DNA of 19,199 nt from an uncultured Phocaeicola sp. (GTDB taxonomy: Bacteria; Bacteroidota; Bacteroidia; Bacteroidales; Bacteroidaceae): positions 1-19,199 of the forward strand of contig CAOYQO010000037.1 of NCBI GenBank assembly GCA_948566455.1. Direction: 5' to 3'. Both the position numbers and the translations under genes were made by a program. Positions 6,127-15,307 of the stretch are shown piece after piece (the first letter of the stretch is position 1; each line of letters starts with the position of its first letter). The notes under the pieces are model-generated. The model searched no databases and was not told the origin of the DNA. It worked only from the letters and a program-made list of their open reading frames with translations.

Positions 6127-7375
6127 ACAAACACTTTTGGTGCTTTTGCTCACGATATTATCTGGGGCGACGGTCGCTCAAAATAATACAAATTCTCCCT
6201 ATACACGATACGGATACGGACAGCTGGCAGACCAAGGGTCGGGTAATAGTAAGGCAATGGGTGGCATTGCTTATGGCTTACGTGACAAGTATCAGACTAA
6301 TTTTGCGAATCCGGCATCCTATACGGCGGTCGATTCGTTGACTTTTATGTTTGATGGGGGGATTTCCATGCAGAATACCAACTTCAGTGATGGGACTGTT
6401 AAAAAGAATGCCAAGAACTCCAGTTTTGACTATATCACTATGCAGTTCCGCCTTTCCAAATGGGGAGCTATGAGTATAGGATTGTTGCCTTATTCCAACG
6501 TTGGTTATACAATGGCTAGTTATCAGGAAAACACGGAATATCCGGAGAATTCAGCCAGTACGACTTATGCCGGTGAAGGTGGTTTACACCAACTTTATTT
6601 GGGTGCGGGTTTTAAAATATTTAAAAATCTTTCTGTTGGTGCGAATATTTCGTATCTTTGGGGAGATATCACACATACCCGTAGCCAGTCATTTCCGTCT
6701 AATTCGACTGTAATGCCTTTGACTACGGTTACGGGCATGGAAATTACAAGCTATAAACTTGATTTCGGTGCACAATATACACACCAGTTCAGCAAGAAGC
6801 ATGTTGCTACGTTAGGTGTCGTTTTTTCACCGGGACATGATTTAAATAATGACGCGTATATACAAAACCAGAAGGGTAATTCTTCGACGGGGTATACTAC
6901 GACGCAAAAAGATACAATATTGACAATGGGTATTCCTATGACATTGGGTGCCGGTGTGACATATGTATATGATGATCGCCTTACAGTGGGTGCGGATGTT
7001 ATGTTTCAGAAATGGAGTAGTACGACGTTTATGAATAATTCGGATGTTTTCTGTAATCGTGCTAAGATTGCTGTGGGTGCAGAGTATGTTCCTAATTTAT
7101 TGGGAAGAAGTTATCTTTCACATATTAAATATCGTTTGGGAGCTTATTATTCCAAACCTTATTATAAGATAGATGGGGCGCGTGCTGCGAATGAGTATGG
7201 AGTCACTGCCGGTTTTGGATTGCCTTTGCCGCGTAGTCGTTCTGTATTGAGTATTTCAGCACAATATGTGAGAATGCAAGGTACGGAAAGCAGATTCTTG
7301 AATGAGAATACATTACGTCTTTGTATTGGCGTGACATTCAATGAACAATGGTTCTGGAAACGTAAAGTTCAGTAA
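6113..7375 (+). CDS. Outer-membrane beta-barrel protein
   Basis: A 420-residue protein with a signal peptide (residues 5-22, cleavage near TVAQ). Many alternating strands end in aromatic residues, e.g. LSVGANISYLWGD, YKLDFGAQYTHQF, LTVGADVMFQKWS, and the terminal strand LRLCIGVTFNEQWFW, as in barrels inserted by the BAM machine. The N-terminal part (NSPYTRYGYGQL, AMGGIAYGLRD, NFANPASY) resembles FadL/PorV-like barrel proteins of Bacteroidetes, whose cargo is mostly unknown. ATG 6113 lies within the end of coaX (14-base overlap); the alternative of a later start would lose the signal peptide. Together with the following TPR protein and lptC it forms an envelope-oriented gene string. The substrate cannot be told from sequence. 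Confidence 0.85.
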   Translation: MTRFRQTLLVLLLTILSGATVAQNNTNSPYTRYGYGQLADQGSGNSKAMGGIAYGLRDKYQTNFANPASYTAVDSLTFMFDGGISMQNTNFSDGTVKKNAKNSSFDYITMQFRLSKWGAMSIGLLPYSNVGYTMASYQENTEYPENSASTTYAGEGGLHQLYLGAGFKIFKNLSVGANISYLWGDITHTRSQSFPSNSTVMPLTTVTGMEITSYKLDFGAQYTHQFSKKHVATLGVVFSPGHDLNNDAYIQNQKGNSSTGYTTTQKDTILTMGIPMTLGAGVTYVYDDRLTVGADVMFQKWSSTTFMNNSDVFCNRAKIAVGAEYVPNLLGRSYLSHIKYRLGAYYSKPYYKIDGARAANEYGVTAGFGLPLPRSRSVLSISAQYVRMQGTESRFLNENTLRLCIGVTFNEQWFWKRKVQ

Positions 7376-7421
7376 TTAGTAATTGAAGAATAGACAATAT
7401 AACAACTAAAATTTAAATACA

Positions 7422-8747
7422 ATGAAGATTAAAACGCTTGTAGCTGTCTTGCTCCTTTCGGGTGGAGTAACCAGCGCTTTCGCACAGACTGAAGATTGTA
7501 ATAAGAACAGTAGTATTTCTCATGAAGCGGTGAGAGCAGGTAACTTTAAGGATGCTTATTTGCCGTGGAAAGAAGTTCTGAAGGCATGTCCGACATTGAG
7601 ATATTACACTTTTACGGATGGCCAGAAAATCCTCCGTGCTTTCCTGAGTGAAATCAAAGATCGTAATTCTGCGGATTATAAGAAGTATTTCGACGAATTG
7701 ATGGAACTACATGATCTGAAAATAAAATACATTCCTGAATTTATAGCTAAAGGTACCAAACTTTCAACAAGTGTTGATGGAGCGTTGGGTGCTAAAGCTC
7801 TTGATTACATTGCCTTAGCTCCTAAAATGGATGTTAATCAAGCTTATGACTGGTTTAAACAATCGGTTGATGCGGAAAAAGGAAATTCAGAAGGTGCTAT
7901 TTTGCACTATTTTTTGGATATGTCTTTGAATAAATTGAAAATAGATACTAATCATAAAGAACAATTCATTCAAGATTATTTGACTGCTTCTGAATATGCG
8001 GATGATGCTGTCACGGCAGAACCTGATGCAAATAAGAAAAAGGCTTTGCAACAAGTAAAAGATAACCTTGTAGCCATGTTTATCAATAGTGGTACTGCTG
8101 ATTGTGAATCTTTGCAAAGTATTTATGGTCCTAAAGTTGAAGCCAATCAAACGGACTCTGCTTATTTGAAGAAGGCTATCGCTGTCATGAAGATGATGAA
8201 ATGTACTGAAAGCGAAGCATACTTCCAAGCTTCTTATTATATGTATAAGATCAATCCTACTGCTGACGCTGCTACAGGATGTGGATATATGGCATATAAG
8301 AAAGGTGACTTTGATACAGCTATCAAATACTTTGATGAGGCATTGAGTCTTGAAAGCGACTCTGAAAAGAAGGCTCAGTTATGTTATATTGTTGCTGCAT
8401 CTTTGTTTAATAGTAAGAAGTTGTCACAGGCCAGAAGTTATTTGCAGAAAGCTATCGGTTTCAAGGAAAACTTTGGAGATGCTTATATCTTGCTTGCACA
8501 GCTTTATGCTTCCAGCCCGAACTGGAATGACGAGTCTGCTTTGAATAAGTGTACATACTTCGTTGTTATTGATAAGTTGCAACGTGCTAAAGCCGTAGAT
8601 CCGAGTGTAGCTGATAAGGCAAACGAATTGATTTCAACGTATGCACGCTATACACCGAAAGCTGAAGACCTCTTTATGTTGGGTATTAAAGCTGGGGACC
8701 GCGTTACAATAGGTGGCTGGATCGGTGAAAGCACAACGGTTCGATAA
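7422..8747 (+). CDS. Exported tetratricopeptide-repeat protein
   Basis: A 441-residue protein with a signal peptide (MKIKTLVAVLLLSGG..., cleavage after AFAQ), so periplasmic or membrane-associated. TPR units are clearest at about residues 283-365: YKKGDFDTAIKYFDEALSLE, CYIVAASLFNSKKLSQARSYLQKAI, and DAYILLAQLYASS; an N-terminal TPR-like unit begins at EAVRAGNFKDAYLPW. The C-terminus ends in a conserved-looking short tail (GDRVTIGGWIGESTTVR). TPRs mediate protein contacts; no enzymatic motif is present. The 46-base gap to the barrel gene contains no promoter or terminator that I can see, and lptC follows after 11 bases. The partner is unknown; an envelope assembly role is inferred from the neighbours. 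Confidence 0.85.
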   Translation: MKIKTLVAVLLLSGGVTSAFAQTEDCNKNSSISHEAVRAGNFKDAYLPWKEVLKACPTLRYYTFTDGQKILRAFLSEIKDRNSADYKKYFDELMELHDLKIKYIPEFIAKGTKLSTSVDGALGAKALDYIALAPKMDVNQAYDWFKQSVDAEKGNSEGAILHYFLDMSLNKLKIDTNHKEQFIQDYLTASEYADDAVTAEPDANKKKALQQVKDNLVAMFINSGTADCESLQSIYGPKVEANQTDSAYLKKAIAVMKMMKCTESEAYFQASYYMYKINPTADAATGCGYMAYKKGDFDTAIKYFDEALSLESDSEKKAQLCYIVAASLFNSKKLSQARSYLQKAIGFKENFGDAYILLAQLYASSPNWNDESALNKCTYFVVIDKLQRAKAVDPSVADKANELISTYARYTPKAEDLFMLGIKAGDRVTIGGWIGESTTVR

Positions 8748-8758
8748 GAAATATAAAT

Positions 8759-9421
8759 ATGTTGCCAAAACGAAGTAACGTTCTATTTTGTAGAAGCTTG
8801 AGCATAACCATTGCCTGTGGGGCAGTGGTTATGCTTCTTTTATTTTCCGCCTGTTCCGGACGTCATAAGGATATGGGAGATGCTATAACAGAGCGTGATT
8901 CATTGCCTGTGATGGATACGAAAGGAGTCATGACTTTGATCTCTGATTCCGGTGTCACCCGCTATCGTATCAATACGGAAGAGTGGCTGGTCTTTGACCG
9001 GAAAAATCCGCCCTATTGGGCATTCGAAAAAGGAGTTTATCTGGAAAAATTCGACTCAGTATTCAATGTGGAGGCGAGTGTAAAGGCAGATACGGCGTAT
9101 TATTATGAGAAGCAAAAGCTGTGGAAGCTGATGAGCAATGTGGATATTCAGAATCTGAAAGGTGAAAGGTTTGAGACTGACCTGTTATATTGGGACCAGA
9201 ACAAACACACTATCTATTCCGATCAGTTTATCCGTATTGAGCAGCCTGACCGGATCATCACGGGACATGGCTTTGACTCCAATGAACAAATGACTATTTA
9301 TACAATAAGAAAGCCGGAAGGCATTTTCTATGTGGATGATGATGCCACAGCGCCTGCAGACAGCTTGCAAACCGATAGTGTGCAAACTGGAAGTGTGCGA
9401 ACCGATAGTATCAAACCATAA
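8759..9421 (+). CDS. lptC: LPS export ABC transporter periplasmic protein LptC
   Basis: LptC links the inner-membrane LptBFG transporter to the LptA bridge that carries lipopolysaccharide to the outer membrane. The 220 residues show a long N-terminal hydrophobic stretch (about residues 14-31) ending in FSAC, so Cys32 may be lipidated, which is common in Bacteroidetes LptC but not in E. coli. The beta-jellyroll part contains SDSGVTRYRINTEEW, YLEKFDSVFNVEASVKAD and NVDIQNLKGERFETDLLYWDQN, the repeating strand pattern of the LptA/LptC/OstA fold. A low-complexity tail (DSLQTDSVQTGSVRTDS) is extra. It is followed 3 bases later by the CNNM/CorC gene, so the two are in one transcript. lptE, of the same pathway, lies 8 kb downstream. 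Confidence 0.9.
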   Translation: MLPKRSNVLFCRSLSITIACGAVVMLLLFSACSGRHKDMGDAITERDSLPVMDTKGVMTLISDSGVTRYRINTEEWLVFDRKNPPYWAFEKGVYLEKFDSVFNVEASVKADTAYYYEKQKLWKLMSNVDIQNLKGERFETDLLYWDQNKHTIYSDQFIRIEQPDRIITGHGFDSNEQMTIYTIRKPEGIFYVDDDATAPADSLQTDSVQTGSVRTDSIKP

Positions 9422-9424
9422 ATT

Positions 9425-10681
9425 ATGGATACCTATATTTATTTATTGATTACTATGGCCTTCTCCGCCTTTTTTTCGGGTATGGAGATTGCTTTTGTTT
9501 CCGTAGATAAACTACGTTTTGAAATGGAACGTAAGGACGGTGTGACTTCACGCATCCTTTCTTATTTCTTCCGTAATTCAAATAACTTTATATCTACCAT
9601 GCTGGTAGGTAATAATATTGCGCTGGTTATTTATGGTATCCTTATGGCGCAAGTTATCAAAGTGCATTTACTGGGAGATTTAATCTCCAATGATTTTGTG
9701 GAAGTGTTGTTACAAACAGTCATCTCCACACTTATTATCCTGGTAACAGGTGAGTTTCTTCCTAAAACCTTATTCAAGATTAATCCCAATCTTGTGTTGA
9801 AAGTCTGTGCTTTCCCGTTATTTATCTGTTATGTCATTTTATATCCGATATCTCAATTGTCTTCGGGACTGTCTTATCTTTTTTTGCGCATGTTTGGCAT
9901 GAAGATCAACAAGGAGGCGTCCGACAAGGCTTTTGGAAAAGTGGATTTGGATTATTTTGTTCAGAGTAGCATTGATAATGCCGAAGATGAAGAGGAACTG
10001 GATACTGAAGTGAAGATATTTCAGAATGCACTCGATTTTTCCAGTATTAAAATACGTGATTGCATTGTGCCACGAACAGAAGTGGTTGCTGTGGATCTGA
10101 CGACTTCTCTGGAAGAATTGAAGAGCCTTTTTGTGGAGTCCGGTATTTCTAAAATTATAGTCTATGACGGAAATATAGATAATGTGGTAGGATATATCCA
10201 TTCATCTGAAATGTTCCGCAACCCTGCCGATTGGCGAAATAATGTAAAGGAGGTGCCTATTGTGCCCGAAACAATGGCAGCGCATAAGCTGATGAAGCTG
10301 TTTATGCAGCAGAAGAAAACCATTGCTGTGGTGGTGGATGAGTTTGGCGGTACGTCCGGCATTGTTTCATTGGAAGACTTGGTGGAAGAAATATTCGGTG
10401 ATATCGAAGATGAGCATGATAACACTTCGTATGTATGCAAACAGATAGGAGAGAGTGAATATGTACTTTCCGGTCGTTTGGAAATAGAAAAGGTGAATGA
10501 GACATTCAATCTGGATCTACCGGAAGAAGATGATTATATGACGGTAGGCGGATTGATTCTGAATCGTTATCAGAGTTTCCCGAAATTGCATGAAGTAGTG
10601 ACGATTGAAAAATTTCAGTTTAAAATTATTAAGGTTACGGCCACAAAAATAGAGTTGGTACGCCTGAAAGTGGTGGAATAA
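9425..10681 (+). CDS. CNNM/CBS/CorC-type membrane protein (hemolysin C family)
   Basis: A 418-residue inner-membrane protein in three parts. The N-terminal DUF21/CNNM membrane domain spans about residues 1-160 (AFSAFFSGMEIAFVSVDKLR, VGNNIALVIYG, TGEFLPKTLFK). A CBS pair lies at about 210-330 (IVPRTEVVAVD, then VVVDEFGGTSGIVSLEDLVEEIFGDIEDEHD). The C-terminal CorC/HlyC domain covers about 345-415 (YVLSGRLEIEKVNETF, YMTVGGLILNRYQSFPK). Relatives are linked to Mg2+/Co2+ efflux or sensing; the Bacteroidetes gliding protein GldE belongs to the same architecture, but nothing shows gliding here. It follows lptC by 3 bases and ends 121 bases before the foldase gene. The hemolysin name is historical. 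Confidence 0.92.
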   Translation: MDTYIYLLITMAFSAFFSGMEIAFVSVDKLRFEMERKDGVTSRILSYFFRNSNNFISTMLVGNNIALVIYGILMAQVIKVHLLGDLISNDFVEVLLQTVISTLIILVTGEFLPKTLFKINPNLVLKVCAFPLFICYVILYPISQLSSGLSYLFLRMFGMKINKEASDKAFGKVDLDYFVQSSIDNAEDEEELDTEVKIFQNALDFSSIKIRDCIVPRTEVVAVDLTTSLEELKSLFVESGISKIIVYDGNIDNVVGYIHSSEMFRNPADWRNNVKEVPIVPETMAAHKLMKLFMQQKKTIAVVVDEFGGTSGIVSLEDLVEEIFGDIEDEHDNTSYVCKQIGESEYVLSGRLEIEKVNETFNLDLPEEDDYMTVGGLILNRYQSFPKLHEVVTIEKFQFKIIKVTATKIELVRLKVVE

Positions 10682-10736
10682 TAACAGAATGGCGTAATTT
10701 TTTAAAGAATAAATAGATGCGTATTAGCATTTTTTG

Positions 10737-10744
10737 TATCTTCG
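10737..10744 (+). promoter_or_regulatory. Candidate -7 element before the PpiD-like gene
   Basis: TATCTTCG matches TAnnTTTG with one mismatch, in the typical context followed by TGCGC. It would give a leader of about 50 bases before ATG 10803. The 121-base gap to the previous gene has no terminator, so read-through plus an internal start is likely. Confidence 0.4.
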
Positions 10745-10802
10745 TGCGCTAAAATGAAGTTTGGAGAAAATAATAATAAACAAATAAATCATATTAACTA
10801 AA

Positions 10803-12941
10803 ATGGCAACATTACAAAACATTCGGTCTAAAGGACCCTTATTGGTGATTGTTATTGGTTTGGCGCTGTTCGCTTTCATTGCAGGAGATGCTTGGAAGGT
10901 ATTGCAGCCACACCAGTCACATGATGTAGGAGAGGTTAACGGAGAGGCACTTTCCGCTCAGGATTATCAGAACTTGGTAGAAGAATATACTGAAGTTGTG
11001 AAATTCTCGAGAGGTACAAGCGCACTTACCGATGAAGAAAACAATCAGATTAAAGATGAAGTTTGGAGAAACTACGTTAACAATAAGTTGATTGAAAACG
11101 AAGCGGAAAAACTTGGCTTGTCAGTTTCTAAAGCAGAAATTCAGGCAATCATTGATGCTGGTGTACACCCGATGCTGCAACAAACTCCGTTCCGTAACCC
11201 GCAAACCGGTGCTTTTGATAAAGATATGTTGAAGAAGTTCCTGGTGGATTACTCTAAGATGAATACAGCCCAGATGCCGGCACAATACGCTGAATATTAT
11301 CAGTCTATGTACAAGTTCTGGTCTTTCCTGGAAAAACAACTGATTCAGACTCGTCTGGCTGAGAAATATCAGGCTTTGGTTTCCAAGTCTCTTTTCTCTA
11401 ATCCGGTAGAAGCTCAGGTTGCTTTTGATGCAAGAGTAGATCAATCAGATTTGTTGCTGGCTGCTATTCCTTATTCTTCTATTGAAGATTCAACTATAAC
11501 CATCACAGATGCAGACCTGAAAGCTGCTTACGACAAGAAGAAAGAACAATTCAGACAATATGTAGAAACCCGTAACATCAAGTTCATTGATGTACAGGTA
11601 ACTGCAAGTCCTGAAGATAGAAATGCTATCCAAGAGGAAGTTGTGGAATATACAGAACAGCTTGCAGGTACTCCGGGTGATTATTCTACTCTGGTTCGTG
11701 CAGCGGGCTCAGAAGTTCCTTATATTGATTTGTATTATACTTCTAAAGCATTGCCTACTGATGTAGTTGCTCGTTTGGACTCTGTTTCCGTAGGTGGCGT
11801 ATATGGTCCTTATTACAATGCAACAGACAATACAATCAATTCATTCAAGAAATTGGCTACAGCCTCTATGCCGGACTCTATTCAGTATCGCCAGATACAG
11901 GTAGTGGCTGAAGATGCTACTAAGACAAAGGCTTTGGCTGACAGTATCTACACAGCCATCAAGGGTGGTGCCGACTTTGCAGAGATTGCTAAGAAGTATG
12001 GTCAAACTGGTGAGTCTACCTGGATTTCTTCTGCTAACTATGAAGGTGCGCAGTTGGATGGTGACAATCTGAAATATGTGAATACAATTACTACTCTTGG
12101 TAAGAATGAAATGGCTAACCTTTCTTTGGCACAGGCAAACATTATCTTACAGGTAATGGACAAGAAGGCTGTTAAAGATAAATATAAAGTAGCTGTTATC
12201 AAACGTCCGGTAGAATTCAGCAAGGAAACTTATAGCAAAGCATACAATGATTTCAGTCAGTTTATCGCTGCTAATCCGACTTTGGAAAAGATGGTAGCTA
12301 ACGCTGAAGATGCAGGATATAAACTGTTGGATAGAAATGACCTGTATAGCTCTGAACATGGTATCGGTAGTATCAGAGGTACTAAGGAAGCTTTGAGATG
12401 GGCTTTCTCTGCAAAACCAGGTGAAGTATCCGGTTTGTATGAATGTGGTGAAAGTGATCGTATGTTGGTTGTAGGTGTGTCTGCCATTATTCCGGAAGGT
12501 TATCGTCCATTGGCTTTGGTAAAAGACCAACTGAGACTGGAATTGATTCGTGACAAGAAAGCTGAGAAGATTATGGCTGATATGAAAGCTGCCGGTGCAA
12601 CTTCATTCGACCAATACAAATCTATGGCTGAAGCAGTAAGCGACTCTGTGAAGCACGTAACTTTTGCAGCTCCTGCTTATGTTCCGGCATTACGTGCCAG
12701 CGAACCGTTGGTAGGTGCCTATGCATCTATTGCTGAACTGAATAAACTGAGTGCTCCGATTAAAGGTAATGGCGGTGTATTCGTTCTTCAGCCGTATGCT
12801 AAAGAAAAGTTGAATGAGACTTTCAACCAGGAAACAGAAGAAGCTACGTTGCAGAATATGCATGCCCGCATGGCAAGTCAGTTCCTCAACGACCTGTATC
12901 TGAAGGCTGATGTGAAAGACAGTCGTTATTTGTTCTTCTAA
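10803..12941 (+). CDS. PpiD/SurA-like periplasmic peptidyl-prolyl isomerase
   Basis: A 712-residue envelope foldase held by one N-terminal membrane anchor (residues 12-30, LLVIVIGLALFAFIAGDAW), with the rest in the periplasm. A SurA_N-like chaperone region follows (about 40-190: GEVNGEALSAQDYQNL, then VWRNYVNNKLIENEAEKLGL). A parvulin-type stretch lies at about 356-455 (IQYRQIQVV, then LADSIYTAIKGGADFAEIAKKYGQ). The C-terminal part holds a second chaperone-like helical region. This order is that of PpiD, which helps newly exported proteins at the Sec exit. The parvulin part looks divergent, so isomerase activity is uncertain. Its codon use (many GCT, GAA, AAG) suggests good expression. A strong terminator closes the gene. 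Confidence 0.9.
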   Translation: MATLQNIRSKGPLLVIVIGLALFAFIAGDAWKVLQPHQSHDVGEVNGEALSAQDYQNLVEEYTEVVKFSRGTSALTDEENNQIKDEVWRNYVNNKLIENEAEKLGLSVSKAEIQAIIDAGVHPMLQQTPFRNPQTGAFDKDMLKKFLVDYSKMNTAQMPAQYAEYYQSMYKFWSFLEKQLIQTRLAEKYQALVSKSLFSNPVEAQVAFDARVDQSDLLLAAIPYSSIEDSTITITDADLKAAYDKKKEQFRQYVETRNIKFIDVQVTASPEDRNAIQEEVVEYTEQLAGTPGDYSTLVRAAGSEVPYIDLYYTSKALPTDVVARLDSVSVGGVYGPYYNATDNTINSFKKLATASMPDSIQYRQIQVVAEDATKTKALADSIYTAIKGGADFAEIAKKYGQTGESTWISSANYEGAQLDGDNLKYVNTITTLGKNEMANLSLAQANIILQVMDKKAVKDKYKVAVIKRPVEFSKETYSKAYNDFSQFIAANPTLEKMVANAEDAGYKLLDRNDLYSSEHGIGSIRGTKEALRWAFSAKPGEVSGLYECGESDRMLVVGVSAIIPEGYRPLALVKDQLRLELIRDKKAEKIMADMKAAGATSFDQYKSMAEAVSDSVKHVTFAAPAYVPALRASEPLVGAYASIAELNKLSAPIKGNGGVFVLQPYAKEKLNETFNQETEEATLQNMHARMASQFLNDLYLKADVKDSRYLFF

Positions 12942-12965
12942 GAATTTACAGAATAATAATATAAG

Positions 12966-13003
12966 AAAAGCCGTTTGATGTAATATCAGACGGCTTTTTC
13001 TTT
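12966..13003 (+). terminator. Intrinsic terminator after the PpiD-like gene
   Basis: A 14-bp stem pairs 12966-12979 (AAAAGCCGTTTGAT) with 12985-12998 around the loop GTAAT, with a single G-T wobble. The stem runs directly into TTTTTCTTT. It stands 25 bases after the stop codon and separates the envelope gene run from rlmN. Confidence 0.9.
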
Positions 13004-13033
13004 AGGGGCTGTATCTCATTTTCTGTGTCTGTA

Positions 13034-13065
13034 ATTGCCTTTATGCAACTTTATTCCTACCTTTG
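13034..13065 (+). promoter_or_regulatory. Bacteroides promoter of rlmN
   Basis: TACCTTTG at 13058-13065 fits TAnnTTTG exactly. ATTG at 13034-13037, 20 bases upstream, resembles the -33 TTTG element. Transcription would start near 13072, about 26 bases before ATG 13098, and just behind a terminator, as expected for a new unit. Confidence 0.6.
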
Positions 13066-13097
13066 CAAAGATAAATTGGATAGATTGATAGATAATT

Positions 13098-14138
13098 ATG
13101 CCGAAACAAACTCTTTTAGGACTAACACTCACTGAATTGCAAGAGGCGGTGAAGAGACTGGGAATGCCCGGATTTGCCGCTAAGCAGATAGCTTCATGGC
13201 TGTATGACAAGAAAGTGAATTCCATAGATGACATGACCAACTTGTCGTTAAAACACCGGGACCTCCTGAAAGATGTCTATGAAGTGGGAGCAGATGCACC
13301 TGTGGAAGCTATGCGCTCGGTGGATGGTACGGTGAAATACTTGTACCGGGCAGGGGATAAACATTTTGTTGAAGCGGTTTACATTCCGGATGAAGACCGT
13401 GCCACACTTTGTGTTTCGTCCCAGGTGGGATGCAAGATGAATTGTAAATTCTGTATGACAGGTAAGCAGGGCTTTACCGCTAACCTGACTGCCAACCAAA
13501 TTATTAATCAGATCAATTCTCTCCCTGAAAGGGACAAGCTGACCAATGTGGTAATGATGGGTATGGGAGAACCTCTGGATAATCTGGATGAGGTACTGAA
13601 AGCTTTGGAAATTATGACTGCTTCCTATGGGTATGGATGGAGTCCTAAACGGATTACTCTTTCTACAGTTGGTCTGCGCAAAGGTTTTCAACGCTTTATA
13701 GAGGAATCTGAATGTCATCTGGCCGTCAGCCTACATTCTCCGGTTGCTTTGCAGCGCCGGGAATTGATGCCTGCCGAGAAGGCTTTCTCCATTACAGAAA
13801 TGGTAGACTTGTTAAAAAACTATGATTTTAGTAAACAGCGTAGACTATCTTTTGAATATATTGTTTTTAAGGGCGTGAATGATTCGTTGCTCTATGCTAA
13901 AGAATTATTGAAACTCTTGCGCGGGCTGGATTGCCGTATCAATCTTATTCGTTTTCATGCCATTCCCGGGGTAGACCTGGAAGGGGCGGATATGGAAACG
14001 ATGACTAAACTCCGTGATTACCTGACTTCCCACGGTTTGTTTACTACGATACGTGCTTCCAGAGGTGAAGATATATTCGCTGCCTGTGGTATGCTTTCTA
14101 CTGCCAAACAGGAAGAGAATAAACAAGAATTAATATAA
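13098..14138 (+). CDS. rlmN: Dual-specificity 23S rRNA/tRNA adenine-C2 methyltransferase RlmN
   Basis: A radical-SAM enzyme that methylates carbon 2 of an adenine in the peptidyl-transferase centre of 23S rRNA, and in tRNAs in the well-studied homologues. In its 346 residues the CX3CX2C iron-sulfur motif is Cys112, Cys116, Cys119 (GCKMNCKFCMTGKQGF). The resolving Cys105 stands seven residues before it (TLCVSSQVGC), and the methyl-carrying Cys330 lies in DIFAACGML. The GMGEPLDN and RITLSTVGL stretches are also as expected. ATG 13098 follows its promoter by a short leader, and the N-terminal TLLGLTLTELQEAV region is the normal RlmN accessory domain. All residues needed for catalysis are present. 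It is followed after 69 bases by a lipoprotein gene with its own candidate promoter. Confidence 0.96.
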   Translation: MPKQTLLGLTLTELQEAVKRLGMPGFAAKQIASWLYDKKVNSIDDMTNLSLKHRDLLKDVYEVGADAPVEAMRSVDGTVKYLYRAGDKHFVEAVYIPDEDRATLCVSSQVGCKMNCKFCMTGKQGFTANLTANQIINQINSLPERDKLTNVVMMGMGEPLDNLDEVLKALEIMTASYGYGWSPKRITLSTVGLRKGFQRFIEESECHLAVSLHSPVALQRRELMPAEKAFSITEMVDLLKNYDFSKQRRLSFEYIVFKGVNDSLLYAKELLKLLRGLDCRINLIRFHAIPGVDLEGADMETMTKLRDYLTSHGLFTTIRASRGEDIFAACGMLSTAKQEENKQELI

Positions 14139-14176
14139 ATTATTAACTTTGGCTCGGATGATATACGTATTCTTCG

Positions 14177-14184
14177 TAGTTTTG
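14177..14184 (+). promoter_or_regulatory. Candidate -7 element before the DUF4837 gene
   Basis: TAGTTTTG agrees with TAnnTTTG, with a TTTG at 14148-14151 that could serve as -33 but is 25 bases away instead of about 20. It lies about 24 bases before ATG 14208, so the leader would be short. Confidence 0.4.
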
Positions 14185-14207
14185 TAAAAACATTAACTGG
14201 TAAGTAT

Positions 14208-15269
14208 ATGAGAAAGCACCTGTTTTATCTAAGTTTAGCTCTTGTAGCAATAGCCTTTTCCGCATGTAGTAGCGGTAAGAAGGGCGTGTTTGGTGCGACT
14301 TCAAGTGGTCGTGCGTATGAAATCCTGGTAGTAGTAGATCCAGCTATGTGGGAACGTCCTGCCGGTAGGGCGCTTTATGATGTACTTGATACGGATGTAC
14401 CGGGGCTTCCCCAGTCTGAGCGTTCATTCCGCATGATGTACACTTCTCCGGCAAATTATGATGCTACATTAAAGCTGATTCGCAATATTATCATTGCTGA
14501 TGTGCAGGATATTTATACTCAGCCTAAATTTAAATATGCGAAGGATGTATATGCATCTCCGCAGACTATCCTGACGATACAGGCTCCTGATGAAGCTTCA
14601 TTCCAAACGTTTGTGACGGAAAACAAACAGACCATTATTGATTTCTTTACCCGTGCGGAGATGAATCGTCAGATTGCACAGCTGGAAAGGAAACATAATG
14701 ATTATGTGTCTACGAAGGTTAAGAGTATGTTTGATTGTGATGTATGGGTGCCGGCAGAGCTTTCTTCTACCAAGCAAGGAGAGAATTTCTTCTGGGCAGG
14801 TACGAATGCAGCTACTGCTGATCAGAACTTTGTCATTTACTCTTTCCCTTATAGAGACAAGAATACTTTTACTAAGGAATATTTTGTGCAGATGCGTGAC
14901 TCTGTTATGAAAGCTAACATTCCGGGAGCTAAGGAAGGTATGTATATGGCTACTGATACCTTGATGACTGATGTACGTCCTCTCAATATTCAAGGAGAAT
15001 ATGCACTGGAAGCTCGTGGCTTGTGGCGTATGAAAGGTGATTTTATGGGTGGTCCGTATGTATCGCACATGCGTCTGGACTCGGTGAACCAGCGTATCAT
15101 TGTTGTAGAAGCCTTCATTTATTCACCTGATAAACTGAAACGCAATCTAATGCGTCAGATGGAAGCATCTCTTTATACATTGAGAGTTCCGGGTGATAAG
15201 CAGACAGGTGCAGAGATACCATTAGGGGTGAAGAAAGAGCAAGTTCAAACTGCTGATCAAGAAAAATAA
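14208..15269 (+). CDS. DUF4837 family lipoprotein
   Basis: A 353-residue protein with a lipoprotein signal: MRKHLFYLSLALVAIAF followed by SACSSGKKG, so the Cys in the lipobox FSAC would be lipidated. The mature part begins SSGRAYEILVVVDPAMWE, continues with RSFRMMYTSPANYD and contains DFFTRAEMNRQIAQLE, then RDKNTFTKEYFVQMRD and MKGDFMGGPYVSHM. This is the pattern of DUF4837, a Bacteroidetes family without known function. The tail is charged and low in hydrophobics. Its own promoter is likely, and the hairpin repeat behind it probably ends its transcript. An envelope role is suggested only by lipidation. Confidence 0.88.
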   Translation: MRKHLFYLSLALVAIAFSACSSGKKGVFGATSSGRAYEILVVVDPAMWERPAGRALYDVLDTDVPGLPQSERSFRMMYTSPANYDATLKLIRNIIIADVQDIYTQPKFKYAKDVYASPQTILTIQAPDEASFQTFVTENKQTIIDFFTRAEMNRQIAQLERKHNDYVSTKVKSMFDCDVWVPAELSSTKQGENFFWAGTNAATADQNFVIYSFPYRDKNTFTKEYFVQMRDSVMKANIPGAKEGMYMATDTLMTDVRPLNIQGEYALEARGLWRMKGDFMGGPYVSHMRLDSVNQRIIVVEAFIYSPDKLKRNLMRQMEASLYTLRVPGDKQTGAEIPLGVKKEQVQTADQEK

Positions 15270-15307
15270 TATTGAATGTATAAGGAGAATCATTATTGAA
15301 GAAATAT

